Below are positions 1 to 6,576 of a stretch of 6,887 nt of DNA, one piece after another (positions within the stretch are counted from its first letter, which is position 1; every line of letters begins with the position of its first letter). The stretch lies in NCBI GenBank assembly GCA_937895515.1, contig CALAYS010000244.1, positions 1-6,887 of the forward strand, read 5' to 3'. The notes under the pieces are model-generated. The model was not told the DNA's origin, searched no databases, and was given only the letters and a program-made list of their open reading frames with translations. The position numbers and the translations under genes are program-made. The stretch is from an uncultured bacterium (lineage in GTDB: Bacteria > Patescibacteriota > Minisyncoccia > Phycocordibacterales > UBA9973).

Positions 1-23
1 AGGCCTATATTTGAGTAAATTAA

Positions 24-40
24 TCGAAAAACTTTTTCGA
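24..40. terminator. AT-rich palindrome, probable mRNA 3'-end hairpin
   Basis: Perfect inverted repeat: arms tcgaaaaa (24-31) and tttttcga (33-40) around a single C. It is the same kind of structure, with a run of A/T at the centre, as the palindromes found just past stop codons elsewhere in this window. Reading frame 1 from the window edge gives five codons (RPIFE) and a TAA at 16-18, so the hairpin would start 5 bp after the stop of a + strand gene lying mainly outside the window. That upstream gene is inferred only from this spacing. Frame 2 is also open from the edge to a TAG at 146-150, so the assignment is uncertain. Confidence 0.45.
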
Positions 41-134
41 CTAAAAATTAAAATAAGAGCAAAATCATTTATTTTTGAGAAGGTTATTTTGTTCAAATAT
101 GAAGTTTTAAATGTTGGCTTGATCCAAACCTTGT

Positions 135-170
135 ATGCTTTGCACGGCTAGACTTGGCAGATTGCAGGTT
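135..170 (+). repeat. GC-richer intergenic element, copy A
   Basis: A stretch clearly richer in G+C than the surrounding AT-rich spacer. It aligns with 5147-5186 in the same orientation. Shared blocks in order are ATG, TTGC, GGCTA, then GGCANA followed by GCAGGTT at the right end; copy A lacks a few bases after GGCTA that copy B has. The similarity was found by eye and is diverged, so this is a candidate dispersed repeat. The rest of 1-293 shows no convincing gene, only this element and the two hairpins. Confidence 0.35.
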
Positions 171-259
171 CTTACCTTAAAATTTCTAACAATTATTCGA
201 GAGTAAACTAAACCATGTTCTTGCAATTGTATTAATTCTTCAAAAAATTATTAAAATAC

Positions 260-286
260 TTAATTGGAAAAAATTTTTCCAATTAA
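260..286 (-). terminator. Palindromic 3'-end hairpin of the 785-residue gene
   Basis: Perfect inverted repeat with 13-bp arms (260-272 and 274-286) around one central A; the outer part reads ttaattgg/ccaattaa and the inner part is an A-run facing a T-run. It begins 7 bp past the TGA stop (complement of 294-296) of the minus-strand gene. That position and symmetry match hairpin-directed mRNA cleavage and polyadenylation known from mimivirus. Function here is inferred from position. Confidence 0.65.
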
Positions 287-293
287 TTCTCTA

Positions 294-2651
294 TCAAAAA
301 ACAAAATGAGCATCAGAAGATAACAACGAAAGCTTTTCTAAATCAAGACTCTGGTCCGTTTGTGAAAGGATAACACCCACAGATTGTGTTGGACGAGTTT
401 TTGGAATTGTTCTTTTTGTGTATGGATCAAAAGTTGGATGTTTTTTATGATCCAATATGTAAACTGCCCTAACATATTGTCTATATTCAGGTATCGCCCA
501 CATCATTTTTAGAACATCATTATCATCAAAGTCCTCAAACTCTGGATTTTTATTTTCCATAATACGATCAAGATAAGGACGACCCGTATCTTCCCAAACA
601 GTGGTTGAATAAAAGATTACCCGATCCGGAAAGCGCATTGGATCCAAATAAACCTTAATTAAACGTTCAATCATTTTCTCATCAAATCCTTTGTATGGAG
701 GCGGATTTGCCATCAAAATTTTATGGTCCCCACCATCATATGAAAAGAAGTTCCCAAGAGATCCTGGATCAACATCGGGATAAGGAGAAGCATATAAACT
801 TGTATTGGCATTAAAAGGAGTTGCAAAAAGATCAACAACATCACCACCATCTTTATTTCCCATAAAACGAGTTATCTTACGAATGGCTTCTATTCTAGAT
901 TCAGGTCTAGTATAATGATGGGCAATAAGGCCAACAGTTTCATATCTAAAAAGCGAAAGACCGCTTGCGATAGCCTGGTGGCCTGCATCGGTGCCACTAA
1001 AAGGGAGGCTCCATAACACAACTTTTGTTGGAAAAACTCTTATTTTTGTGAGTTCTTCGGGCGCGAAAAGAGTGTGTTTCCTAAGAAAAGAAATAACGTT
1101 CATCGAAAACCTTTTTTCCAAAGCTAGTTCAAATGCTCCATTTTTCTCTCTTGTTAATCTCACTCTCCTTTCTAAATTTTCAAACTCATATGTGCATTGA
1201 ATCCATTGGAGATATGCTGTTATGATATTTAAAAGACCAACAAAAGAACTCATTGCTGTTTGACGAGAAGGTTTAATACTAGCATCAAAAGGTATTTGAT
1301 CTCTAAAACCAGCATCCGCCGTTTGAACAACTATTGGTAAGCGAGGTTGCATATTAAAATCTTCTTCTCGAAGAATAAATTCTGATTCCGCATTTGGAAA
1401 AACAGGGTCTAAATCATATTCTGTCGGAACTTTGGACATTAGAATTCTTCCAAGAATCTCCTTCTCTTTTCCAACCTTATCAAACAATTGTGCCTCGGTT
1501 ACAGTCTTCAGCAAATAGCCTGATGCCAAATGACGAAGATATTCCATTCCTGGAGAAATATTTTTCGACAAATTCTTTGGAAAAAGATCTTTATATATTT
1601 TGTCAAAACGATCATCAGTAAAAGAAGAATCTTTCGTGAATATCCACCAAGGTGTACCTGCAGAAGATGAAAGAGTGAAAATTTTCGTTGGTCTAAAACC
1701 AAGTTTCATTGCCAAATATATCATTGCTTCCGTATATGTTATCTTTGGTGTTGTTTCTCTGTCAAGAACAGAAAAGCCTAAAATACCTCCTTCGCGAAGC
1801 CACATTTTTGCTCTCACTAAAGCTTCTCTCACAAAACCAAAAAACCAATGAGAGAAACTCCTGTAGACCTTATGAACTTGTCGTTCTCCTCCGTTGTACG
1901 GCTCAGCCGTATAAGGTGGAGGAGAAAAAGTAACAAGATCAACCTCATGACTAACTGTCAAATGTTCTAGCGGTAGAGTGAAAGTACTTATTTTTGCTTG
2001 AGGCAAAATTGTTTGAACATCCAATGTAAGCCTTGAAATGCCATCAACAAGAGTTGGATCGGGATCAACGCCTATATAGCTGTAGCCAGAATGAGCGGCT
2101 GCAACTAAACGATCCCCAAAGGCAGTAATATCTACAACTGTTGGTTGAGATATTTTTGACAAAAATTCGGATCTAATATAAGAGTAAAGACCAATTGAAT
2201 CAGTTACATATGCGAGTCTAACTTCTCCTTCTTTGTAAATGGCTTCTCGAGCATCATGAAGGCTTTTTTTCCCTTTTAATATTTCATCACGACGCTGCGA
2301 AAAAGTAAAACCTGACCAAAGTTCTAGAGGAGAAAGCTCCTTTCCATATCCAGGAGAATTCATTCTTGATGTTTCCGTATATTGATCTATCACAACATTA
2401 AGTTCCCATGAATTATCAGGGACAATATTTTTTGGACCGGGCTCAAAAAGCGTATAAACGGGTGGTTCAGTTGGATTTTTGGAAAAAACTTTGCGTTCTA
2501 ATTTAGAAACCTCAAACCCGGAAGGGTCATAACGAGGCTCATATTCAATCAATAAATGACGAAGCTTAGAAATATTCAGACAAGTTCCCTCTTGATATCT
2601 TCGGTAAGGAAATTCTCCCCCTGCCTTAACAAAAAGATCATCCGAAAACAT
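294..2651 (-). CDS. Fused double methyltransferase: DNA N4/N6-type domain plus PCIF1-like domain
   Basis: 785 residues with two separate SAM-methyltransferase signatures. The N-terminal module (about 120-330) has motif I VVDITAFGDRL (172-182), an acidic strand end GVDPDP (194-199) and a catalytic-type motif FSPPPYTAEPY (242-252), followed by a helix and a strand reading LREGGILGFSVLD. This order is typical of phage and viral DNA amino-methyltransferases with GDRL and SPPY motifs. The C-terminal module (about 590-770) has DLFATPFN (607-614), PDVD (625-628), ANPPPYKGFDEKM (648-660) and VIFYSTTVWED (678-688), the order seen in PCIF1, which methylates the adenosine next to the mRNA cap. No WW domain is visible. 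The region 360-590 looks helical and was not recognised. Both catalytic tetrapeptides carry an extra proline (S/N-P-P-P-Y). ATG at 2651 has A at -3 and opens onto a divergent promoter. The MTase calls are fairly secure; the substrates (DNA, cap or internal RNA) are inferred. Confidence 0.8.
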   Translation of the reverse strand: MFSDDLFVKAGGEFPYRRYQEGTCLNISKLRHLLIEYEPRYDPSGFEVSKLERKVFSKNPTEPPVYTLFEPGPKNIVPDNSWELNVVIDQYTETSRMNSPGYGKELSPLELWSGFTFSQRRDEILKGKKSLHDAREAIYKEGEVRLAYVTDSIGLYSYIRSEFLSKISQPTVVDITAFGDRLVAAAHSGYSYIGVDPDPTLVDGISRLTLDVQTILPQAKISTFTLPLEHLTVSHEVDLVTFSPPPYTAEPYNGGERQVHKVYRSFSHWFFGFVREALVRAKMWLREGGILGFSVLDRETTPKITYTEAMIYLAMKLGFRPTKIFTLSSSAGTPWWIFTKDSSFTDDRFDKIYKDLFPKNLSKNISPGMEYLRHLASGYLLKTVTEAQLFDKVGKEKEILGRILMSKVPTEYDLDPVFPNAESEFILREEDFNMQPRLPIVVQTADAGFRDQIPFDASIKPSRQTAMSSFVGLLNIITAYLQWIQCTYEFENLERRVRLTREKNGAFELALEKRFSMNVISFLRKHTLFAPEELTKIRVFPTKVVLWSLPFSGTDAGHQAIASGLSLFRYETVGLIAHHYTRPESRIEAIRKITRFMGNKDGGDVVDLFATPFNANTSLYASPYPDVDPGSLGNFFSYDGGDHKILMANPPPYKGFDEKMIERLIKVYLDPMRFPDRVIFYSTTVWEDTGRPYLDRIMENKNPEFEDFDDNDVLKMMWAIPEYRQYVRAVYILDHKKHPTFDPYTKRTIPKTRPTQSVGVILSQTDQSLDLEKLSLLSSDAHFVF

Positions 2652-2706
2652 ATTTTTAATCGTATATCTTTTTAGCCATATAAAATTTATTTATATCTCA
2701 TATCAA
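2652..2706. promoter_or_regulatory. Divergent promoter region
   Basis: These 55 bp are all that separate the start codons of the minus-strand methyltransferase gene and the plus-strand 139-residue gene, so both promoters must lie here or inside the coding regions. The stretch is strongly AT-rich and contains tatatct twice in the + direction (2663-2669 and 2692-2698), plus TATA-like tatataaaat starting near 2677. No match to a named viral promoter motif (for example AAAATTGA of mimivirus or AAATATTT of marseilleviruses) was found. Confidence 0.45.
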
Positions 2707-3126
2707 ATGGCCGAAGATAAGACAGAACGCCTCAAGAAAGAAATCGGTGATGCTAATCAAAAAATCGATAAATATTGGGGAAAAAGCGGATCATTTTACG
2801 CTCGATTCAAAAATGTACCGGCAATAAAATTCGTATTTTATAACCGAACCCTTTATCCGATTATATATGAAACAGATGCTTTTTATTACCTTGGTGGCAA
2901 AAATGCATACATACTTTTAAAAAGTAAATGTCGTTTAGTAAAGGCAAATGAAAGTTATTATTATGAAGTTGTTGCCTCTGATCATGATATCGCTATTGGT
3001 AAATCTCCCATCATACCTGTTGGATGTCCAAAAGATAAAGGAAGATTTTATCCTGATGACATGGATGAGCTCGAAATAAGACTTTCAAGTGATAGTGGTA
3101 CCGCTGCACAGCTGCTTAAGCCTTAA
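2707..3126 (+). CDS. Hypothetical 139-residue protein
   Basis: Not recognised. The first 24 residues are highly charged and probably helical (many K, E, D and R, coiled-coil-like). They are followed by a compact segment rich in aromatic residues and probable beta strands, including IKFVFYNRTLYPIIYETDAF (40-59) and a tyrosine-rich stretch around residue 84. There is no signal peptide or membrane segment, so a soluble intracellular or virion protein is likely. The start is ATGG, with G at +4. It shares a 55-bp divergent promoter region with the methyltransferase gene and converges on the collagen-like gene, with a perfect palindrome 14 bp past its TAA. The uninterrupted frame, the defined 3' hairpin and the absence of any competing frame support a real gene. 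No function can be given. Confidence 0.75.
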   Translation: MAEDKTERLKKEIGDANQKIDKYWGKSGSFYARFKNVPAIKFVFYNRTLYPIIYETDAFYYLGGKNAYILLKSKCRLVKANESYYYEVVASDHDIAIGKSPIIPVGCPKDKGRFYPDDMDELEIRLSSDSGTAAQLLKP

Positions 3127-3140
3127 GTTATAGCCAATTT

Positions 3141-3164
3141 TTTCGGTGAATATATTCACCGAAA
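3141..3164. terminator. Bidirectional palindrome between convergent genes
   Basis: Perfect 24-bp palindrome with 12-bp arms (tttcggtgaata and its complement). It starts 14 bp past the TAA of the plus-strand 139-residue gene and lies 33 bp past the TGA of the minus-strand collagen-like gene. Because it is symmetric, one element could form the 3'-end hairpin of both converging transcripts. Inferred by analogy with palindromic 3' ends in mimivirus-like viruses. Confidence 0.7.
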
Positions 3165-3197
3165 TTTTCATCATTAATACATTATAAAAAAATTCAC

Positions 3198-4151
3198 TCA
3201 AATGAGCGCGTATTCTTCTCCCCTCCCAACAAAAACAGTAATATAAGAGCCGTCGTCATTAGACAGCTTGTATCTTGCTGTATACTCAGAATAAGTTACG
3301 GATTTAATTTCTTGTGGAGCAGATTTGCTAGAAAGACGTCCTCCTCCAGAACCCCAATAATTAATTGAAGTATCAAAATTTGTTTGGGATGCGTAGTTTG
3401 TATTTAGTGCCGGATAGTTATTCTTGTTAATTGTTGTATTTATTTTCCCTGTCAGCATAGATGGATCGGCATTATTTGAGGGAATTGTCAATAAATCCTG
3501 TGGCTTAAACGAGAATCGAAGTGTTTCCATTGGAGACCCTTGTACTTGAGTTGATAGACAAGATAATTCTATTATTCGGGTTTCCTTGTCATAATATATT
3601 TTAATATTGCCGTCATAAAAACTTACCCCTGCAGAAGTCGATGCATTAATTAATGTTTTAATTTGTTCGGATTCACCATAATCTTCGCGTTTGATAATAT
3701 TGCCATTTGCTTGGTTGAAAGCTATACAGATATTCTCTGGACCACCATTAAGAATATATGGACAAATAAATACTAACTCAATATATCCGCTTCCCGGTTT
3801 TTCGACTAATAATTCTCCGTCGCCTTTATCGCCTTTATCACCTTTATCACCTTTATCACCTTTATCACCTTTGTCACCTTTGTCACCTTTGTCGCCTTTG
3901 ATACCTTGTATACCTTGTATGCCTGGTTCACCTTGTATGCCTGGTTCACCTGGCACACCTTGTATGCCTGGTTCACCTTGTATGCCTGGTTCACCTTGTA
4001 TGCCTTGTGCGCCTGGTTCGCCTTTGTCACCTGTTAATACTTTAACCTTGGAATTTGCTTTTGTTAGAGCAACAACTGAAAGAACCAAGGATATAATTGT
4101 TGCCGAAAATGTTAAAATACAAATAAATAACAGCCAAAGATTTATATCCAT
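3198..4151 (-). CDS. Membrane-anchored collagen-like protein
   Basis: 317 residues in three parts. Residues 5-29 are one hydrophobic helix (LWLLFICILTFSATIISLVL and on), preceded only by MDIN and followed by lysines, which suggests a type II membrane anchor. Residues 41-112 are 24 uninterrupted Gly-X-Y triplets: first mixed GEP, GIQ and GVP units, then eight consecutive GDK triplets ending in GDG. Residues 113-317 form a non-collagenous C-terminal domain, beta-rich by composition, with a WGSGGGR turn and several NxS/T sequons, likely a trimeric head. Collagen-like proteins occur on giant-virus particles. The Y-position lysines are the kind of site that mimivirus L230 hydroxylates and glucosylates, but no such enzyme is seen here. 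The start is ATGG with A at -3. The head domain was not recognised. Confidence 0.88.
   Translation of the reverse strand: MDINLWLLFICILTFSATIISLVLSVVALTKANSKVKVLTGDKGEPGAQGIQGEPGIQGEPGIQGVPGEPGIQGEPGIQGIQGIKGDKGDKGDKGDKGDKGDKGDKGDKGDGELLVEKPGSGYIELVFICPYILNGGPENICIAFNQANGNIIKREDYGESEQIKTLINASTSAGVSFYDGNIKIYYDKETRIIELSCLSTQVQGSPMETLRFSFKPQDLLTIPSNNADPSMLTGKINTTINKNNYPALNTNYASQTNFDTSINYWGSGGGRLSSKSAPQEIKSVTYSEYTARYKLSNDDGSYITVFVGRGEEYALI
3816..4031 (-). repeat. Tandem DNA repeats encoding the collagen stem
   Basis: Two kinds of tandem repeat lie side by side. Positions 3825-3896 hold eight 9-bp units (one GDK triplet each, cctttatca or cctttgtca on the + strand). The synonymous third-base variants come in blocks, as expected from slippage copying neighbouring units. 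Positions 3900-4020 hold units of about 18 bp (ccttgtatgcctggttca type) encoding GIQGEP pairs. All units are multiples of 9 bp, so copy changes keep both the reading frame and the Gly-X-Y register. The region is likely to vary in length between strains. Confidence 0.85.
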
Positions 4152-4289
4152 TTTAATTAAACAGATTAAATCTTTCGTGATATGAGTTCCAAACTATGAT
4201 TATTATTTTTTAATTGGTGTAAAGTTAATTTAGAAGGTTGATAACAGCCACATTAAAAAACTTCTTTGTAATATACCGTCTTTAGAAAA

Positions 4290-4302
4290 GTTAATTTTTA
4301 AC
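4290..4302 (-). terminator. Weak AT hairpin after the phosphatase gene
   Basis: Inverted repeat gttaa-ttt-ttaac, with only 5-bp arms, beginning 4 bp past the TAA (complement of 4307-4309) of the minus-strand phosphatase gene. It sits where the other genes have stronger palindromes, but is short enough to occur by chance in AT-rich DNA. The rest of the 155-bp spacer (4152-4306) shows no other feature and must also carry the promoter of the collagen-like gene near 4152-4200. Confidence 0.3.
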
Positions 4303-4306
4303 AATA

Positions 4307-5080
4307 TTATAGCCATAAATTAAGAGATGCGTCTTCTATTTCTTTTTTTGAAGAAAAACAACGGACACCATAATAAAAGTTACCTTGAAGAACACACTTT
4401 TCGGTTAATGGAGAAAAAATATAGGAATAAAAAGGAAGGCGTCCTTCGGTACCACGACGATTCGGCTTTTGATCATGATATAGATTAATAGCTCTTTGGA
4501 GAATATTTGCCAAATATAGGAGACTGGCATCATCTTCGCCATGTTTTTCTTTTGGATAGTAAGGAGGAACAACAAGAAGATTTTCGGGATGATCCAATCC
4601 TATATCCATACGATCATCGACCAGAATCATAGTATCAAGATCTCTTCCACTCTTAAGAAACTTATTTAAATTTTTAATTGGATACCATGAACTATCTCTT
4701 GAAATTACATAATCAAAAAACAAGGTATTTAAAGAGTTTACGACTCGGCGGGCATGAGATTCTGTTCCCGCAGTCCAAACAATAAATTCAACATCTCCAT
4801 TTCGACGCAGAAGAGAAAGAACCTCTTCTGCTCGGGGACGAATTACTAAACGTGTTTGATCGTTGTTTTCATCTTCATTTTCTATTCCGTCAGCAGAAAC
4901 AAGTGTTTGATCTAAATCCCAAACGATAGTCATTTTATATCTCTCATGTCGGGGAGGAAGTTTCTCTGGATCAAAATAATGGTTTTTTAATTTTGGAGAC
5001 CTTTTAGCCTCGGAAACTGAAAGTCCACGATGGAATTTAATGGGTTTTCTCTCAAAATATAGCGGAAAATGATCTTCCAT
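4307..5080 (-). CDS. FCP1/SCP-like HAD phosphatase (NLI-interacting-factor type)
   Basis: 257 residues. The catalytic signature of the FCP/SCP branch of the HAD superfamily is complete: motif I DLDQT (55-59) with nucleophile D55 and acid/base D57; motif II threonine in VWTAG (T103); motif III lysine in WYPIKNLNKF (K136); and motif IV LVDDR (153-157), followed by HPENLLVVPPYYP as in the family. Cellular members dephosphorylate serines of the RNA polymerase II C-terminal domain. This one has Q instead of the usual E in DLDET, and no BRCT domain, so it is SCP-like in layout with extra N- and C-terminal segments of about 48 and 55 residues. The ATG at 5080 has A at -3 and G at +4. A role in viral or host transcription is inferred; the substrate is unknown. 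Confidence 0.88.
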   Translation of the reverse strand: MEDHFPLYFERKPIKFHRGLSVSEAKRSPKLKNHYFDPEKLPPRHERYKMTIVWDLDQTLVSADGIENEDENNDQTRLVIRPRAEEVLSLLRRNGDVEFIVWTAGTESHARRVVNSLNTLFFDYVISRDSSWYPIKNLNKFLKSGRDLDTMILVDDRMDIGLDHPENLLVVPPYYPKEKHGEDDASLLYLANILQRAINLYHDQKPNRRGTEGRLPFYSYIFSPLTEKCVLQGNFYYGVRCFSSKKEIEDASLNLWL

Positions 5081-5420
5081 TTTTCACGGAAAGATATTAA
5101 TTATTTTGATTAAAAAAATTTTAAATCAGGCCATTTGTTTTCTTTAATGTCGTTGCTTGGCTACGCCAACAGGCATACCGCAGGTTGAGTGCAGGTTTTA
5201 TATTGTTTTTGGAACAAGATCATATTCTCATTCAATGGTGATTATTTTATTTTTCAAAGCTAAAGGATCCACTTACAATAAAGATCGTTATGGTAATATT
5301 TGTTTTAAATACTAGGGCATTTGACAAAAATAAAAAAAACAACTTTCTGAGAAGACTATATTTTATCAAAAAATAGGATCTTATCCAAAAATGTTATAAA
5401 AAATATTATTATTAAAAATA
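5081..5420. other. AT-rich spacer between divergent genes
   Basis: 340 bp separating two outward-reading genes, so it must hold both promoters: an AT-rich block next to 5080 and another just before 5421. The middle contains the GC-richer element at 5147-5186. One forward frame is open from 5148 to a TAG at 5313-5315 (55 codons). Its first ATG is at 5235, leaving only 26 codons (MVIILFFKAKGSTYNKDRYG and on), so it is more likely a remnant or chance frame than a gene. A small hairpin, ggat-ctt-atcc, lies near 5377-5387. I see no RNA gene. Confidence 0.5.
5147..5186 (+). repeat. GC-richer intergenic element, copy B
   Basis: Diverged direct-orientation relative of 135-170: ATG, then TTGC, GGCTA, GGCATA and GCAGGTT in the same order, with a few extra bases after GGCTA. 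It contains a small hairpin, ttggc-tac-gccaa (5157-5169), and its last seven bases are repeated at 5191-5197. The G+C content stands out against the flanks. It could be a remnant of a dispersed non-coding repeat of the kind that fills intergenic space in some giant viruses. Confidence 0.35.
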
Positions 5421-6524
5421 ATGAAGATAATAACCCCAGAGTTCAAATATGCAAAATTTTATTATCTAGAAAACTTGAAAGGACAAAGTTTGATCGTAGT
5501 GCTTTCGCCGGACCCTAAAGTAAAAAGAAAGAAAATTATACACGCAAAAAATTATATATATTGTTCGGATAGAACTTTTGATGAAACAATTCATAGTCTT
5601 TGTGTTGACGGTGGATACGTCATTAAAGGAGGTTTTTATTTTCCCTTTAAGTATGGTGTTAACTACAATATGTGGGTAGCTAAAAATACTACTCAACAAA
5701 TTGTTCCTAGAAAATATCCTCTTAAATACACAATGACAAAAAATGATAGCACCATTGAATATTTATACAATTTAGAAACAATTTCCCTTTACAAATATGG
5801 GGGAAAAAATATAATTATAATCGGTGATCTTCACGAAGGACATTTTAATAAACCCCCGCCAAAAAGAGGCATGATGAAAATAGACCATTTTTGCCGAAAT
5901 TTGATCGATATCTATGATGATATATCTTTTGTATGCGAAGGTACCATGATAGCTTCAGGATATCATGGAGAGCAAGAATCTATGTTATCTATTTTTAACA
6001 TACCCGCAATGTCGGTTAGAATCAATCAAAGTATTCTTTTGGTAAAAAATATTAATTTCCCATATGTAGATATAAGGTCTGAAGCAGATGAAAAAGGAAT
6101 CTATAAGATTCTTTTTGAAAAACATGAGATTAAAAAAGTACAGAAAAAGTCTTTTAGTTTTTTGAAAGCAAGCAAGGATTTCCCATATCATCCGTTTAGA
6201 GCGGAAGCAATAAAATTGATAAAATCAAGAGAATTGTTGGACGCATCGTCTGTACAATGCGCTAATGTTGACGCTTTTATTTTGTTGGCGATTGCCTATT
6301 CTAAAAATAAAAACATATTGGTTCATGCAGGGCGTTTTCATACGAAAAATGTCGAAAGTGTCCTTAAGAAATATACATGCGATGACATGTCTTTGACTTC
6401 AAGAAAAATTTCAAAAGAAAAAATAACAAAGAATTTTCCTTGGAGAAACTCACATTATCTTGTAGATCATATTATAAAACTAAATCCACAACAAAGTTCA
6501 ATGCTAACATCTTTTTTTAATTAA
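5421..6524 (+). CDS. Uncharacterised giant-virus protein with GDLHEGH and HAGRFH motifs
   Basis: 367 residues with no signal peptide or membrane helix. Residues 1-120 look like an N-terminal beta-rich domain. From 129 on there is a conserved-looking core: a hydrophobic strand running into GDLHEGH (135-141), a strand ending in VCEGT (171-175), FPYVDIRSE (213-221), the helix VDAFILLAIAY (283-293), and the strand NILVHAGRFHTKN (298-310). From memory, many large DNA viruses encode proteins with this pattern (GD.H near the start, hYxDIR in the middle, D.Y.LAR then a YAG..H strand at the end), all uncharacterised. The histidine and acidic residues at strand ends recall metal-dependent TraB/ChaN-like folds, but that is a guess. 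The ATG at 5421 has A at -3. The TAA lies inside a 12-bp palindrome (6515-6526, ttttaattaaaa). Confidence 0.8.
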   Translation: MKIITPEFKYAKFYYLENLKGQSLIVVLSPDPKVKRKKIIHAKNYIYCSDRTFDETIHSLCVDGGYVIKGGFYFPFKYGVNYNMWVAKNTTQQIVPRKYPLKYTMTKNDSTIEYLYNLETISLYKYGGKNIIIIGDLHEGHFNKPPPKRGMMKIDHFCRNLIDIYDDISFVCEGTMIASGYHGEQESMLSIFNIPAMSVRINQSILLVKNINFPYVDIRSEADEKGIYKILFEKHEIKKVQKKSFSFLKASKDFPYHPFRAEAIKLIKSRELLDASSVQCANVDAFILLAIAYSKNKNILVHAGRFHTKNVESVLKKYTCDDMSLTSRKISKEKITKNFPWRNSHYLVDHIIKLNPQQSSMLTSFFN

Positions 6525-6576
6525 AACCATTTGGAGCGATCAAATTGAAATTACCCCCCCACCTTTCTTGCATGTA

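Noticed and set aside
1..148. Open frame from the left edge in frame 2 (49 codons)
   Set aside because: It runs through the 24-40 palindrome, has low-complexity AT-driven composition and no recognisable motif; frame 1 with a TAA at 16-18 fits the hairpin spacing better.
115..180. Possible tRNA in the GC-richer patch
   Set aside because: The GGTTC-like stretch at 168-172 lacks a matching T-stem, and no acceptor or anticodon stem could be drawn on either strand.
991..1933. Several short frames (64-83 codons) inside the methyltransferase gene on both strands
   Set aside because: They overlap a long frame with strong domain motifs and show no family features of their own.
3806..4030. Minus-strand 74-codon frame rich in KVIKVIK
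   Set aside because: An out-of-frame reading of the same collagen repeat, which stays open only because the 9-bp repeat contains no stop in that frame.
3691..4185. Plus-strand frame of 164 codons with a PLSP repeat
   Set aside because: It is the antisense image of the collagen triplets; the repeats come from GDK and GEP codons read backwards, and the minus-strand product has an anchor, a stem and a head domain.
5235..5315. 26-codon frame starting at an ATG in the spacer
   Set aside because: Too short, with no homology I recognise and no 3' palindrome; described only as part of the spacer.
5466..6191. Two minus-strand frames (77 and 68 codons) opposite the 367-residue gene
   Set aside because: Compositionally they are antisense shadows (F, I and Y rich) of a longer, motif-bearing gene.
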